A stretch of DNA of 64,000 nucleotides from Spongisporangium articulatum (GTDB taxonomy: Bacteria; Actinomycetota; Actinomycetes; Actinomycetales; Kineosporiaceae), in NCBI RefSeq assembly GCF_044465595.1, contig NZ_JBITLV010000008.1, positions 1-64,000 on the forward strand, read 5' to 3'. Positions 32,188 to 39,610 of this stretch are shown piece after piece. The position numbers were made by a program, and so were the translations under genes. The notes under the pieces are model-generated. The model searched no databases. It had not been told where the DNA came from and saw nothing but the letters and a program-made list of their open reading frames with translations. How positions within the stretch are numbered: the first letter of the stretch is position 1; each line of letters starts with the position of its first letter.

Positions 32188-33389
32188 CGACGGGCCGCCA
32201 GGACGGCGTCGTAGAACTCCTCCAGGCGGGCCGTCACCGGCTCCTCGAGGAAGGCGGAGGCGGTGTGCGGCGCACGGGCGGCGAGGCGCCGGCGCAGGGC
32301 GTCGTCGGCGGCCACCAGCTGGAGCGACTCAGCCAGCGAGTCGACGTTGCGCGGCTGGAACAACAAGCCGTCGGCACCCGAGGTGATCATCTCGGCGGGC
32401 CCGCCCTCGCCGGACGCGACGACCGCCAGCCCGGCGGCCAGGCCCTGCGCGACGACCATGCCGAACGGTTCCGGGATCACCGACCCGTGCACGAGAACCT
32501 GTGCGGTGCACAGCAAGCCGTACACGTCCAGGACGTGGCCGGTGAAATCGACGCGCGCGCCGAGGCCCAACTCGCCGACCAGATCCTTCAGTTCGGCGAG
32601 GTAGTCGTCCTCGCCGAACTGCGGGGCGCCGACGATCAGCAACCGGTGCCGCTCCCCCGCCGATCCGGCGCCGAACGCCTGGGCGAACCCGCGCAGCACG
32701 AGGTCCTGCCCCTTCCACGGCGTGATCCGCCCGACCATGACGAAGGTCAGGCCGTCGGCCGCCGCCCGGGTCTGCTCGGCGGTCACGCCCGGGTCGGTCA
32801 CGGGGCTGGGCAGGACCAGCGACGGACGGCGACCGCGCACCCGCGCGGGCACCGTCGCCTCGGTGGCGCCGGAGTTGGTCACGACCCCGGTCGCGAGAAC
32901 CCGCAGCACGAGCCGCATCAGCTGCACCCCGGCCGCCGACATGAACACGGTGCTGATCCGGTCGTGCACGTGCAGCAGCCGCGGCCGCCGGGCCAGCCAC
33001 GCGGCCAGCCCGCCGAAGACGTGCGACTTCATCGAGTGCGTGTGCACGAGAACCGGCCGTTCCCAGCGGATCTCGCGCCGCAGCACCCAGGCGTAGCGGA
33101 CGACGTCCAGCACCTGGGCCGGCAGCAGCGCCAGCGAGCCGACCGCGTTGCGCGACGCGTCGCGAGTGCGGTCGGGCAACGGCACGACGCGGGTGTCCAC
33201 CCCCGCCTCCGCGAGTCGCCCGACGAGGGGGCCGTTCTCGCCCAGCAGCACCACGGGCCGGTACCGGTGCATCGAGCGGGCCAGGGCGAGCAGCGTGAGC
33301 TCGGCCCCCGAGTCGCGGGCGCAGTGGTCGACGAAGACGACGGTGGGGCGCCGGTGCCGGGGGGTCTCGGATGTCGACGGTTCAGGCAT
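32184..33389 (-). CDS. Glycosyltransferase family 4
   Basis: 401 residues from ATG 33387-33389. GT-B fold: the N-terminal acceptor half begins TVVFVDHCARDSGAELTLLA, and the C-terminal donor half has FVMVGRITPWKGQDLVLRGF, the Arg/Lys pair of the phosphate-binding site, and EPFGMVVAQGLAAGLAVVAS with the EX7E-type motif (Glu of PEPFG and Glu of GGPAE). A retaining transferase adding a sugar to the lipid-linked repeat unit on the cytoplasmic face. It overlaps its neighbours on both sides (8 and 4 bases), in the operon that also encodes flippase, polymerase and Wzz. Sugar unknown. Confidence 0.9.
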   Translation of the reverse strand: MPEPSTSETPRHRRPTVVFVDHCARDSGAELTLLALARSMHRYRPVVLLGENGPLVGRLAEAGVDTRVVPLPDRTRDASRNAVGSLALLPAQVLDVVRYAWVLRREIRWERPVLVHTHSMKSHVFGGLAAWLARRPRLLHVHDRISTVFMSAAGVQLMRLVLRVLATGVVTNSGATEATVPARVRGRRPSLVLPSPVTDPGVTAEQTRAAADGLTFVMVGRITPWKGQDLVLRGFAQAFGAGSAGERHRLLIVGAPQFGEDDYLAELKDLVGELGLGARVDFTGHVLDVYGLLCTAQVLVHGSVIPEPFGMVVAQGLAAGLAVVASGEGGPAEMITSGADGLLFQPRNVDSLAESLQLVAADDALRRRLAARAPHTASAFLEEPVTARLEEFYDAVLAARR

Positions 33390-34515
33390 CGGCGAGCGCC
33401 TCACGCATCCGGTCGAGGAAGGCCGCCCGGCTGAACCGGGCGGCCCGGCGGATCACGAGTTCCTCGTCCCAGTCGAGCGCCTCGAACTCGGTGATGGCCT
33501 TGGTGACCATGACCGGCGTCTGCTGGTGGAAGAACAGGCCCGTCGTGCCGGCCTCGACCGTGTCCAGCGCGCCGCCCGCGCCGTAGGCGATGACCGGCAG
33601 GCCGCACGACATCGCCTCGACGGGGACGAGCCCGAAGTCGTCCTCGCTGGGGAAGATGAGCGCCCGCGCCCGGTTGTAGAGGGCCGCCACCTCGGTCGGG
33701 CTCTGCCAACCGAGGAACGTGACGTTGCCCGGGGCCCGGGCCTCCAGCCGGGCCCGGTCGCGCCCGTCGCCGACGACGACGAGCCGCTTGCGGGGCAGGT
33801 AACCGAACGTGCGCAGCAGGAGGCCGAGCTGCTTGTACGGCTCGGTGATGCGCCCGACGAACAGGTAGAAGTCCTCCCGCGGGGTGTCGGTGCGGTAGAA
33901 GATCGAGTCGTCGACCGGCGGCGGGATGATCGGGGCGTCGTCGCGACCGTAGAACGCGGCGAGCCGGCGTTGCACGGCCCGGCTGGTGGCGATGTACGTG
34001 TCGGCCTGGGCCGCGGCCTCGCTGTCGCGGCGCCGCAGGTTGGCGCCCAGCAGCCGGGTCGCCGCCCGTTCCACGACGGGGCCCTGCTGCTGGTAGGCGG
34101 CCGAGCCCGTCCACGCCTGACGCAGCGGCGAGTGGCAGTAGACGACGGTGCGCCCCGTGCCGCGCAGGTGGTGGGCGAAGGCGTACGAGCTGGCCAGCAC
34201 GTTGCCCTCGATCCGGGGCAGCCGGCTGATCATCCGCGGGTAGAGCGGGGTGGCCAGCCGGTACGTCTCCTTGTTCACCCACTCGGGCAGTACCTGGGTG
34301 ACGGCGCCCTGCGCGTTGAGCCGGGCGCTGATCGTCGGGTCGCCGGTGAGCACCTTCGTGGTGCTGCCCGGTAGGAGCTGCTCGGACAGCACGCGGGTGA
34401 CCCATTCGGCGCCGCCGAAGACGAAGGCGAAGTCGTGCGTGACGGTCCAGTCGGTGGGGCGGAGGTCCACCGACGGGAAGGGCGTGGCAACTGCGGGTTG
34501 CAAGGTGTCGGTCAT
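33382..34515 (-). CDS. Glycosyltransferase family 4 (WbaZ-like)
   Basis: 377 residues from ATG 34513-34515 with an AGGGGA ribosome site. The sequence has DFAFVFGGAEWVTRVLSEQL near the N-terminus, YCHSPLRQAWTGSAAY, IIPPPVDDSIF, then FYLFVGRITEPYKQLGLLLR and FPSEDDFGLVPVEAMSCGLP, giving the EX7E pattern of retaining GT4 enzymes, closest in feel to WbaZ/mannosyltransferase-type proteins of Wzy-dependent clusters. The start overlaps the upstream polymerase stop (ATGA), and its end overlaps the next glycosyltransferase by 8 bases. Together the two transferases extend the first sugar. Confidence 0.9.
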   Translation of the reverse strand: MTDTLQPAVATPFPSVDLRPTDWTVTHDFAFVFGGAEWVTRVLSEQLLPGSTTKVLTGDPTISARLNAQGAVTQVLPEWVNKETYRLATPLYPRMISRLPRIEGNVLASSYAFAHHLRGTGRTVVYCHSPLRQAWTGSAAYQQQGPVVERAATRLLGANLRRRDSEAAAQADTYIATSRAVQRRLAAFYGRDDAPIIPPPVDDSIFYRTDTPREDFYLFVGRITEPYKQLGLLLRTFGYLPRKRLVVVGDGRDRARLEARAPGNVTFLGWQSPTEVAALYNRARALIFPSEDDFGLVPVEAMSCGLPVIAYGAGGALDTVEAGTTGLFFHQQTPVMVTKAITEFEALDWDEELVIRRAARFSRAAFLDRMREALADA

Positions 34516-36020
34516 GTCTGGATTCCCCTGGAGGTCCCGTGATCCGGTGGGTGATGGCCCCGCCGCGCCCACAGCGCCACGGCGAGGAGTCCGGTGGTGG
34601 TCGCGATGACGGGCACCAGCGACCCGAGCGGCCCGCGCAGCAGGCCGAGTTGTCCGACGCACAGGTAGGGCACCAGCAGCGCCGGCGGTCCCGCCCGGGT
34701 CAGCCACGCGTCGTCCAGGCGCCGCCAGAGCAGGCCGACGCCGCCCATCAGCAGGACCGCGCCCCAGCCGAAGTCGAGGAAGAGCTCGGCGTGCAGCGGT
34801 TCGGACAGGTCGATGAACTGGTACCCGCGGTGCTCGGCGACGTCGAGCGACGAGGAGCGCGCCTTCGCCGTCCAGATCGAGCGCGGGACGACGTACAGCG
34901 CGGCGGACAGCGTGTGCAGGCCGTAGGTGTGGCCCAGGTCCTGCGTGTACTGGACGGTGTTGACGACCTGCTGGAAACCGTCGAAGTCGTTGGTGGACAG
35001 GGCGGCCCAGCGGGACGAGCCGGGCGGCACCTCGGACGGCAGGCCGCGCAGGGTGTACGCCAGCGGGTAGACGAGCAGGAGCCCGGCGACGGCGATGGCG
35101 GCCGTGACGGCGGCCGCGCGCGGGCGGCGGGGGGCGCCGACGAGCACGGCCAGCGCGGCGAACATGCTGACGCTGATGTACCGGCTCATCGACAGGGGGT
35201 TCGCGTACAACACCATCAGTCCGACGCCGATCACGGCCAGTAGTCCGGCGAGGCCGACCGCCAGGCGCGGTCGCGGGTCATCGTCGTCGTCGCGCACCGC
35301 GTGCAGCTGCAGGAGCGTCGTGAGGGCGATGAAGGCCGCGGCCAGGGCCAGGCTCGCGGGCAGGATGCGCAGGAATCCGTCGGCGGCCCGTTCGGCGGCG
35401 TCCGTGGCCGCGGTGGCCGTCGTCCCGGTGCCGTCGGCCGCCTCGCGGGCGTGGAACAGCCCGCCCACCCCGCCGACGCTGCCCGCGACCCGGGGCAGCA
35501 GCACCACGGCCAGCCCCGCGAACCCGTACCCGAGCAGCAGGGCGCGGCCGAAGTGCGTGAGCGGCGCGGCGGCCGGGGCACTCGTGCGGCGGCGCGTGTA
35601 GCCGACGGCGAACGCCAGCAGGCACGCGAGGGTGAGCGCCTGGGCCTGGATCACCCGGTTCGTGTCGCCGAGCAGCAGCGTGTCACCCCAGGCCACCCGG
35701 CCGGCGGCCAGTTGGTAGAGGCTGCCCACGCCGAGCCAGATGCCGTTGAACACCCAGAACAGCAGGGCCATCGGCCGCGCCCCACCCGTGCACGACTCGA
35801 CGACGCCGTAGGCACAGACGCCCAGGATGCCGAGGGTCAGCGCGGCCAGCCGGGCGTCGACGATCTGGACGGCCAGCGGCAGCGCGGGCAGCACGGCGGC
35901 GAGGACGAAGGTGGCCCGCCAGGCGTCGGCGGTGCGCCGGGCGCCTCGATCGGCGCCTCGATCGGCGGCTCGAGCGGCGGCCCGTTCGGGACTGCTCCAC
36001 GTGAGCGCCGCAATGCTCAT
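34512..36020 (-). CDS. Wzy-like O-antigen/exopolysaccharide polymerase (copy 1)
   Basis: 502 residues with about 11-12 membrane helices and a large extracytoplasmic loop (about residues 315-410: LRGLPSEVPPGSSRWAALST through SEPLHAELFLDFGWG). The motif RYISVSMFAAL and the loop with its STNDFDGFQQVVNTVQY resemble Wzy-type polymerases, which join flipped repeat units outside the membrane. A further loop with a DDDDDPRPR run is cytoplasmic. The gene sits 10 bases downstream of the Wzz-like gene and overlaps the next transferase. Wzy proteins are very divergent, so the call rests on topology and context. Confidence 0.78.
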   Translation of the reverse strand: MSIAALTWSSPERAAARAADRGADRGARRTADAWRATFVLAAVLPALPLAVQIVDARLAALTLGILGVCAYGVVESCTGGARPMALLFWVFNGIWLGVGSLYQLAAGRVAWGDTLLLGDTNRVIQAQALTLACLLAFAVGYTRRRTSAPAAAPLTHFGRALLLGYGFAGLAVVLLPRVAGSVGGVGGLFHAREAADGTGTTATAATDAAERAADGFLRILPASLALAAAFIALTTLLQLHAVRDDDDDPRPRLAVGLAGLLAVIGVGLMVLYANPLSMSRYISVSMFAALAVLVGAPRRPRAAAVTAAIAVAGLLLVYPLAYTLRGLPSEVPPGSSRWAALSTNDFDGFQQVVNTVQYTQDLGHTYGLHTLSAALYVVPRSIWTAKARSSSLDVAEHRGYQFIDLSEPLHAELFLDFGWGAVLLMGGVGLLWRRLDDAWLTRAGPPALLVPYLCVGQLGLLRGPLGSLVPVIATTTGLLAVALWARRGHHPPDHGTSRGIQT

Positions 36021-36030
36021 CCGGCGTCCC

Positions 36031-36987
36031 TCAGCTGAACCGGGGCCGGAAGCGGCGCCACAGGAGTGCGCCGGCGGCTATCGCCCCGATGACGACCCCG
36101 GTGGCGACGTCCATCGGGAGGGCGGTGCCGGCCGACTTCGTGACCGGTTTCGCGTCGAGACGTTGCGTCGTGGCCGGCAGGCCCCGCAGCGTCTCGGTGA
36201 CCCGGGAGAGCCGGTTCGCGACGTCGTCCGAACTGGCCGCCAGCGACTGCCGTCGCGGCGCCTGCGCCTGCACCAGGATCTGCTTGCGGGCGGTGCTCGC
36301 GGCGGCCAGTTGGCTGTCGAGCGCGCTCACCTGGGTCTTGTAGTTCGACTGCAGCGCAGCCAGTCTCGTGCGTTCGCCGGTCAGGATGGCCTTCTGCTGC
36401 GCCGACAGCAGCGCCTCGTAGGCGGTCACGTAGGCGGTCACGGCGTCGGCCGCCGCAGCGCGGTCCGCGGCGTCGACCGCGGCGGTCACGACGTTGCTGT
36501 CGGAGCGCGAGGTCACCTGCAGCTTGGGCAGTTTCGTGCCCGCCGTCGCCTCGGCGCGGTCCTCCACGAGCGCACTGCTGAGCAGGTCGACGTTGGTGGT
36601 GACGTCGCGTTGCTGGGGCGTCGGGTCGGCCTCGGGGTCGGTGAGGGTCGTACTGGAGACGGTCACGATCTCCGAGATGCTCGCTGTGAAGCGCGGGGGT
36701 TTGAGCACGTGGTAGCCGGCGCCGAGACCGCCCCCGGCGACCAGCAGGGCGAGGACGACGAGGGCCAGGAGGGCCAGCGACCGCGGGTCGTGCTCGGGCT
36801 GCGGCTGGGGCTTGGGCACGGGCGGCTGGGGGTAGCTGGGCAGTGGGTGCTCCGGGGCGGCGGCCCGGCCGTTGACGGGCTGACCGTTCTGACCGTTGCG
36901 GTGCTTGACGGGGATCTCGACCGTGGGCGGGCTGCCCGACGCGGAGCCACCGGCGGCGGGACGGCCCGGACGACCGGACTTGCTCAT
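36031..36987 (-). CDS. Wzz-like chain length determinant without kinase
   Basis: 318 residues; GGAGGG lies 6 bases before the ATG (36985-36987). A long cytoplasmic Pro-rich N-terminus (about 1-62) precedes the first membrane helix (about 65-90, LALLALVVLALLVAGGGLGA). A periplasm-equivalent domain follows with a coiled-coil (about 180-270: TGERTRLAALQSNYKTQVSA), and the second helix is at about 295-312, ending in a short basic tail. It is first gene of the wzz-wzy-GT4-GT4-wzx operon. No Walker motifs, so the BY-kinase function must come from the separate fusion proteins. The 231 bases upstream contain its promoter but no other gene. Confidence 0.8.
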   Translation of the reverse strand: MSKSGRPGRPAAGGSASGSPPTVEIPVKHRNGQNGQPVNGRAAAPEHPLPSYPQPPVPKPQPQPEHDPRSLALLALVVLALLVAGGGLGAGYHVLKPPRFTASISEIVTVSSTTLTDPEADPTPQQRDVTTNVDLLSSALVEDRAEATAGTKLPKLQVTSRSDSNVVTAAVDAADRAAAADAVTAYVTAYEALLSAQQKAILTGERTRLAALQSNYKTQVSALDSQLAAASTARKQILVQAQAPRRQSLAASSDDVANRLSRVTETLRGLPATTQRLDAKPVTKSAGTALPMDVATGVVIGAIAAGALLWRRFRPRFS

Positions 36988-37218
36988 GCGGAACCCTCCC
37001 CGGCGTGGGGCCCTGATCGACGTTCGCGGAGGCACGACCGGACAGAGCCGCGGAATGCCCGCCCGATACATGCTGGTTCGGCGCCTTCCATGCCGCCGGT
37101 TTCGGCAAGCTAGCACCGGAAATGGCCAGTGACCTGCGCTTTTCGGATCGTTAACACGAATTGGTGACCTCAATCACCATTCGACCACCTATGGCCACAC
37201 GGCGCTCACGGCCGGTGG

Positions 37219-37782
37219 TCAGCAGCTGCGGCGCAGTGCCACCTTCACGTAACCCGCCGTTTGGTAGACGTACTGGTACGGCCAGGAGGAGGTGGGAAAG
37301 GGCGCGTGAGCGTCGACCATCCGCAGCCGACCGGGGTAGCACCGTTCGACGAGGACGCGGGCCCGCGAGATCTGGAAGACGGGCGCCAGGACCACGACGT
37401 CGTCCCACCCCCGTTGCCGGGCCAGCCGCCCGATCTCCTGCGCCTCGCCGCGGGTGGTCGAGGGGTCGGGCACGAAGCACGTCACGTGCGGACGCGGCAC
37501 GGCCGGGCAGATCGGGCGCAGGTCGGGATAGCCGGCCGGGTAGGGGTTGGAGACGACGAGTTCACGCGCCGCGCCGGCGCGCCACAACGCCTCGCCGGTG
37601 ACGGCCGTGGCCGGAATCCCGCCCAGGACGACGATCGCGTCGGCCGGACGGGCGGGCGAGACGTCGTTCGTGGCCGGGCGGGCGTAGACCGGCCACCCTG
37701 CGGCACCGAGTCCGAGCAGGGTGAGCGTGATGAGCACGGCGACGACCGTCGTGCGGCGCAGCCTGCGTGAGGCTCGGCCCAT
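37219..37782 (-). CDS. DUF218 / YdcF-like membrane-anchored protein (copy 1)
   Basis: 187 residues. An N-terminal signal-anchor (about 10-33, TTVVAVLITLTLLGLGAAGW) precedes the DUF218 domain: PADAIVVLGG, DPSTTRGEAQEIGRLARQRG, DDVVVLAPVFQISRARVLVE, RCYPGRLRMVD. The family includes ElyC/YdcF proteins tied to envelope polysaccharide and lipid-carrier metabolism in other bacteria. It has two conserved Cys. A second copy with the same conserved blocks is at 57904, and both lie at the edges of polysaccharide gene blocks. Confidence 0.85.
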   Translation of the reverse strand: MGRASRRLRRTTVVAVLITLTLLGLGAAGWPVYARPATNDVSPARPADAIVVLGGIPATAVTGEALWRAGAARELVVSNPYPAGYPDLRPICPAVPRPHVTCFVPDPSTTRGEAQEIGRLARQRGWDDVVVLAPVFQISRARVLVERCYPGRLRMVDAHAPFPTSSWPYQYVYQTAGYVKVALRRSC

Positions 37783-37848
37783 GCAGGCATGATCCAGCGA
37801 CGCGGACGCGCCCCGTGCGGTGATCGGCCGGGGGCGACCGAACTCACA

Positions 37849-38145
37849 TCAGCCGTGGTGGATGCGGCTCCACTGGTGGTCGACGCGGTACTGGATCGCG
37901 TCGTGGAAGGCGGCGGCCAAGCCGAGACCGGCCCCGAGCACCGCGGCGAGCGTGAAGAGCACGACGTAGTAGAGGACCGAGCGCCCCCGCCGGAGCGGTG
38001 CGTCCGGCGTCCAGGTGCCGTACCCCGCCGGGATCGCCTGCGATGTCGGGAACGGTTGCCCCGCGCCCCATTCCGCGATGGACGGCGGCCGCCGCAACTG
38101 CGTGGTCTGCGGTTCCCCCGATGAAAACGTTCTGTCTGCAGCCAT
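37849..38145 (-). CDS. Small membrane protein, unknown
   Basis: 98 residues with a hydrophilic N-terminal 50 and one helix at about 57-78 (VLYYVVLFTLAAVLGAGLGL), then a short tail HDAIQYRVDHQWSRIHHG. I do not recognise it. It faces the long regulatory region before the BLUF gene. A GTTAC-N5-GTCAC direct repeat (38282-38296) lies about 140 bases upstream of its start. Confidence 0.6.
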   Translation of the reverse strand: MAADRTFSSGEPQTTQLRRPPSIAEWGAGQPFPTSQAIPAGYGTWTPDAPLRRGRSVLYYVVLFTLAAVLGAGLGLAAAFHDAIQYRVDHQWSRIHHG

Positions 38146-38494
38146 GCCGGAAACGCCCTCCCCCGTGACGAGACCCCGGTGGTCTCACCTCATTAGACGC
38201 ATCCCGACCCCCGCCTGGTTGCGCATTCAGGTGAACGGATGAGCCTGACGGGGTACGCCGAAAACGCAGCGCGACAGCGCTGTTACGAACGGTCACGGCC
38301 CGCGTTGCGGACGCGAAACCGGCTGGGCGCGGTGTGACACCGCGACCGCCTGGTGAGCACTGTGTGACACCGTGCCCATCCGCAGGCGTTGGGCTACCGT
38401 CATGGTCACGAAGGCTCGTCAAGACCAGGGCGAGGTCAGCTGTCCCGCCGCCGATGCGGTTCGGACAGGCAGCACGTCCCGCAGGAGCCGGCCT
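38146..38494. promoter_or_regulatory. Regulatory region between small membrane protein and BLUF gene
   Basis: 349 bases without a gene. Two palindromes lie 30 bp apart, centre to centre: GGTGTGACACC (38331-38341, perfect) and GTGTGACAC (38362-38370), on the same DNA face three helical turns apart, as for a dimeric regulator. Upstream, GTTAC-GAACG-GTCAC (38282-38296) resembles the direct GTNAC repeats reported for MtrA-type response regulators, and a related arrangement occurs at 42173-42188. The BLUF ribosome site AGGAG is at 38483-38487. Which protein binds is unknown. Confidence 0.5.
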
Positions 38495-38863
38495 GTGTAC
38501 TCACTCGTCTACGTCAGTCGCGCCGTGACCGCGCTCAACGACGTCGAGCTCGAACTCCTGCTCGGCACCAGCCGGGCCAGCAACGCGAGCGAGGGGCTGA
38601 CCGGCCTGCTGCTGCACGTCGTCGGCTACGGCCCCGACGGCGAGGGCGCCTTCGTGCAACTCCTGGAGGGCGGTCAGGCCGCCGTCCAGTCGACCTTCGA
38701 CCGCATCCTGGTCGACGAACTGCACCACGGCATCACCGTCGTCACCGAGGGCCCGGCGCCGACCCGTCGCTTCGCCAGCTGGGCGATGCGGCTGGAAGAG
38801 ATCTCCGCGCAGGACTTCTCGGGGCCGGACGACGCCGAGCGGCTGCTCGCGAAGTTCGGCTGA
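38495..38863 (+). CDS. BLUF-domain blue-light sensor
   Basis: 122 residues from GTG 38495, 7 bases after AGGAG; longer in-frame starts would add a tail without family resemblance. This is a single-domain BLUF protein, which binds FAD and signals through a light-driven hydrogen-bond switch. All key positions are present: Tyr6 (MYSLVYVSRA), Asn30 (SNASEGLTGLLL), Gln55 (AFVQLLEGG), Trp96 and Met98 (RFASWAMRL). With no output domain of its own it must act through a partner protein. The nearby GGDEF-EAL protein is an attractive candidate, since short BLUF proteins are known to act on c-di-GMP enzymes in other bacteria, but no contact is shown here. Confidence 0.9.
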   Translation: MYSLVYVSRAVTALNDVELELLLGTSRASNASEGLTGLLLHVVGYGPDGEGAFVQLLEGGQAAVQSTFDRILVDELHHGITVVTEGPAPTRRFASWAMRLEEISAQDFSGPDDAERLLAKFG

Positions 38864-38877
38864 GCGGCCGACCCCGA

Positions 38878-39600
38878 TCAGGCGACGAGCGCCTTGGCCA
38901 GCTTCTGCGACACCGTGAGCAGCTGCGCGGGCGTGCGGTCCTTGCGCCCGACCGCCACGGCGCTCACGTGGAAGAACCGGCCTCCGGAGTAGTCCCACTG
39001 GAGGCCGCCCACGCGCTGCTTGTCGGGTGACGTGGTGCAGGTGGTGGTGAACGCGGAGTGCCCGTCGAACGTCGTGTCCTTGACGCTGCACTTCTGCTTG
39101 AGGCCGCCGGACTGCGTCGAGCCGCCCGCGGCGTTGGCCTTGCGGCTCTGCTTGTACAGGCCGGCGACCGCGACCTTCTCGACCGTGACGGTGAGGCTGC
39201 TGGTCGAGGTGGAGGCCGTCGTCCGGTAGTAGCAGGCCAGGACCTGGTCGGAGGAGTCCTCGCTGGTGGCCCGCACCGGCTCGCCGAGCACGGCGCCGAC
39301 CTGTGCGGCGGTCAGCGTGCAGCTCGTGGACGCCGGGCCGGAGCCGACGCCGGCGGCGTATCCGCCGAGCCCACCCCCCGACGAGCTGGACGAGCCCTTG
39401 CCGCCCGACCCCCCGCCGTCCGCTGAAGCGGAGGCCGAGGCACCGGCGGAGGCGGACGTCGTCCCGGAAGGCTCCGAACCCGTGGCCGCCGAACCCGAAG
39501 GCGCGGCGGGCCCGCCGCCCGCCGACGAGGCGGAGCCGCAGGCGGTGAGGACGGAGACGGCGAGGACGGCGACGGTCAGGGTCAGGGCGTCTCTGCGCAT
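38878..39600 (-). CDS. Lipoprotein of unknown function
   Basis: 240 residues from ATG 39598-39600. The lipoprotein signal ends in the lipobox LTAC. A Ser/Gly/Ala-rich linker of about 70 residues follows, then a domain (about 90-240) with four Cys: TSCTLTAAQVGAVLGEPVRA, VLACYYRTTAS, KQKCSVKDTTFDGHSAFTTT and CTTSPDKQRVGGLQWDYSGG. The order resembles DUF3558-type lipoproteins of actinobacteria. It lies 10 bases downstream of the GGDEF-EAL gene on the same strand, so the two are probably co-transcribed. Function unknown. Confidence 0.75.
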   Translation of the reverse strand: MRRDALTLTVAVLAVSVLTACGSASSAGGGPAAPSGSAATGSEPSGTTSASAGASASASADGGGSGGKGSSSSSGGGLGGYAAGVGSGPASTSCTLTAAQVGAVLGEPVRATSEDSSDQVLACYYRTTASTSTSSLTVTVEKVAVAGLYKQSRKANAAGGSTQSGGLKQKCSVKDTTFDGHSAFTTTCTTSPDKQRVGGLQWDYSGGRFFHVSAVAVGRKDRTPAQLLTVSQKLAKALVA

Positions 39601-39610
39601 GCCGGGCAAC

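Noticed and set aside
36988..37218. Riboswitch before the Wzz operon
   Set aside because: The region was compared by eye with c-di-GMP, c-di-AMP (ydaO) and cobalamin riboswitch cores; no matching conserved blocks were seen.
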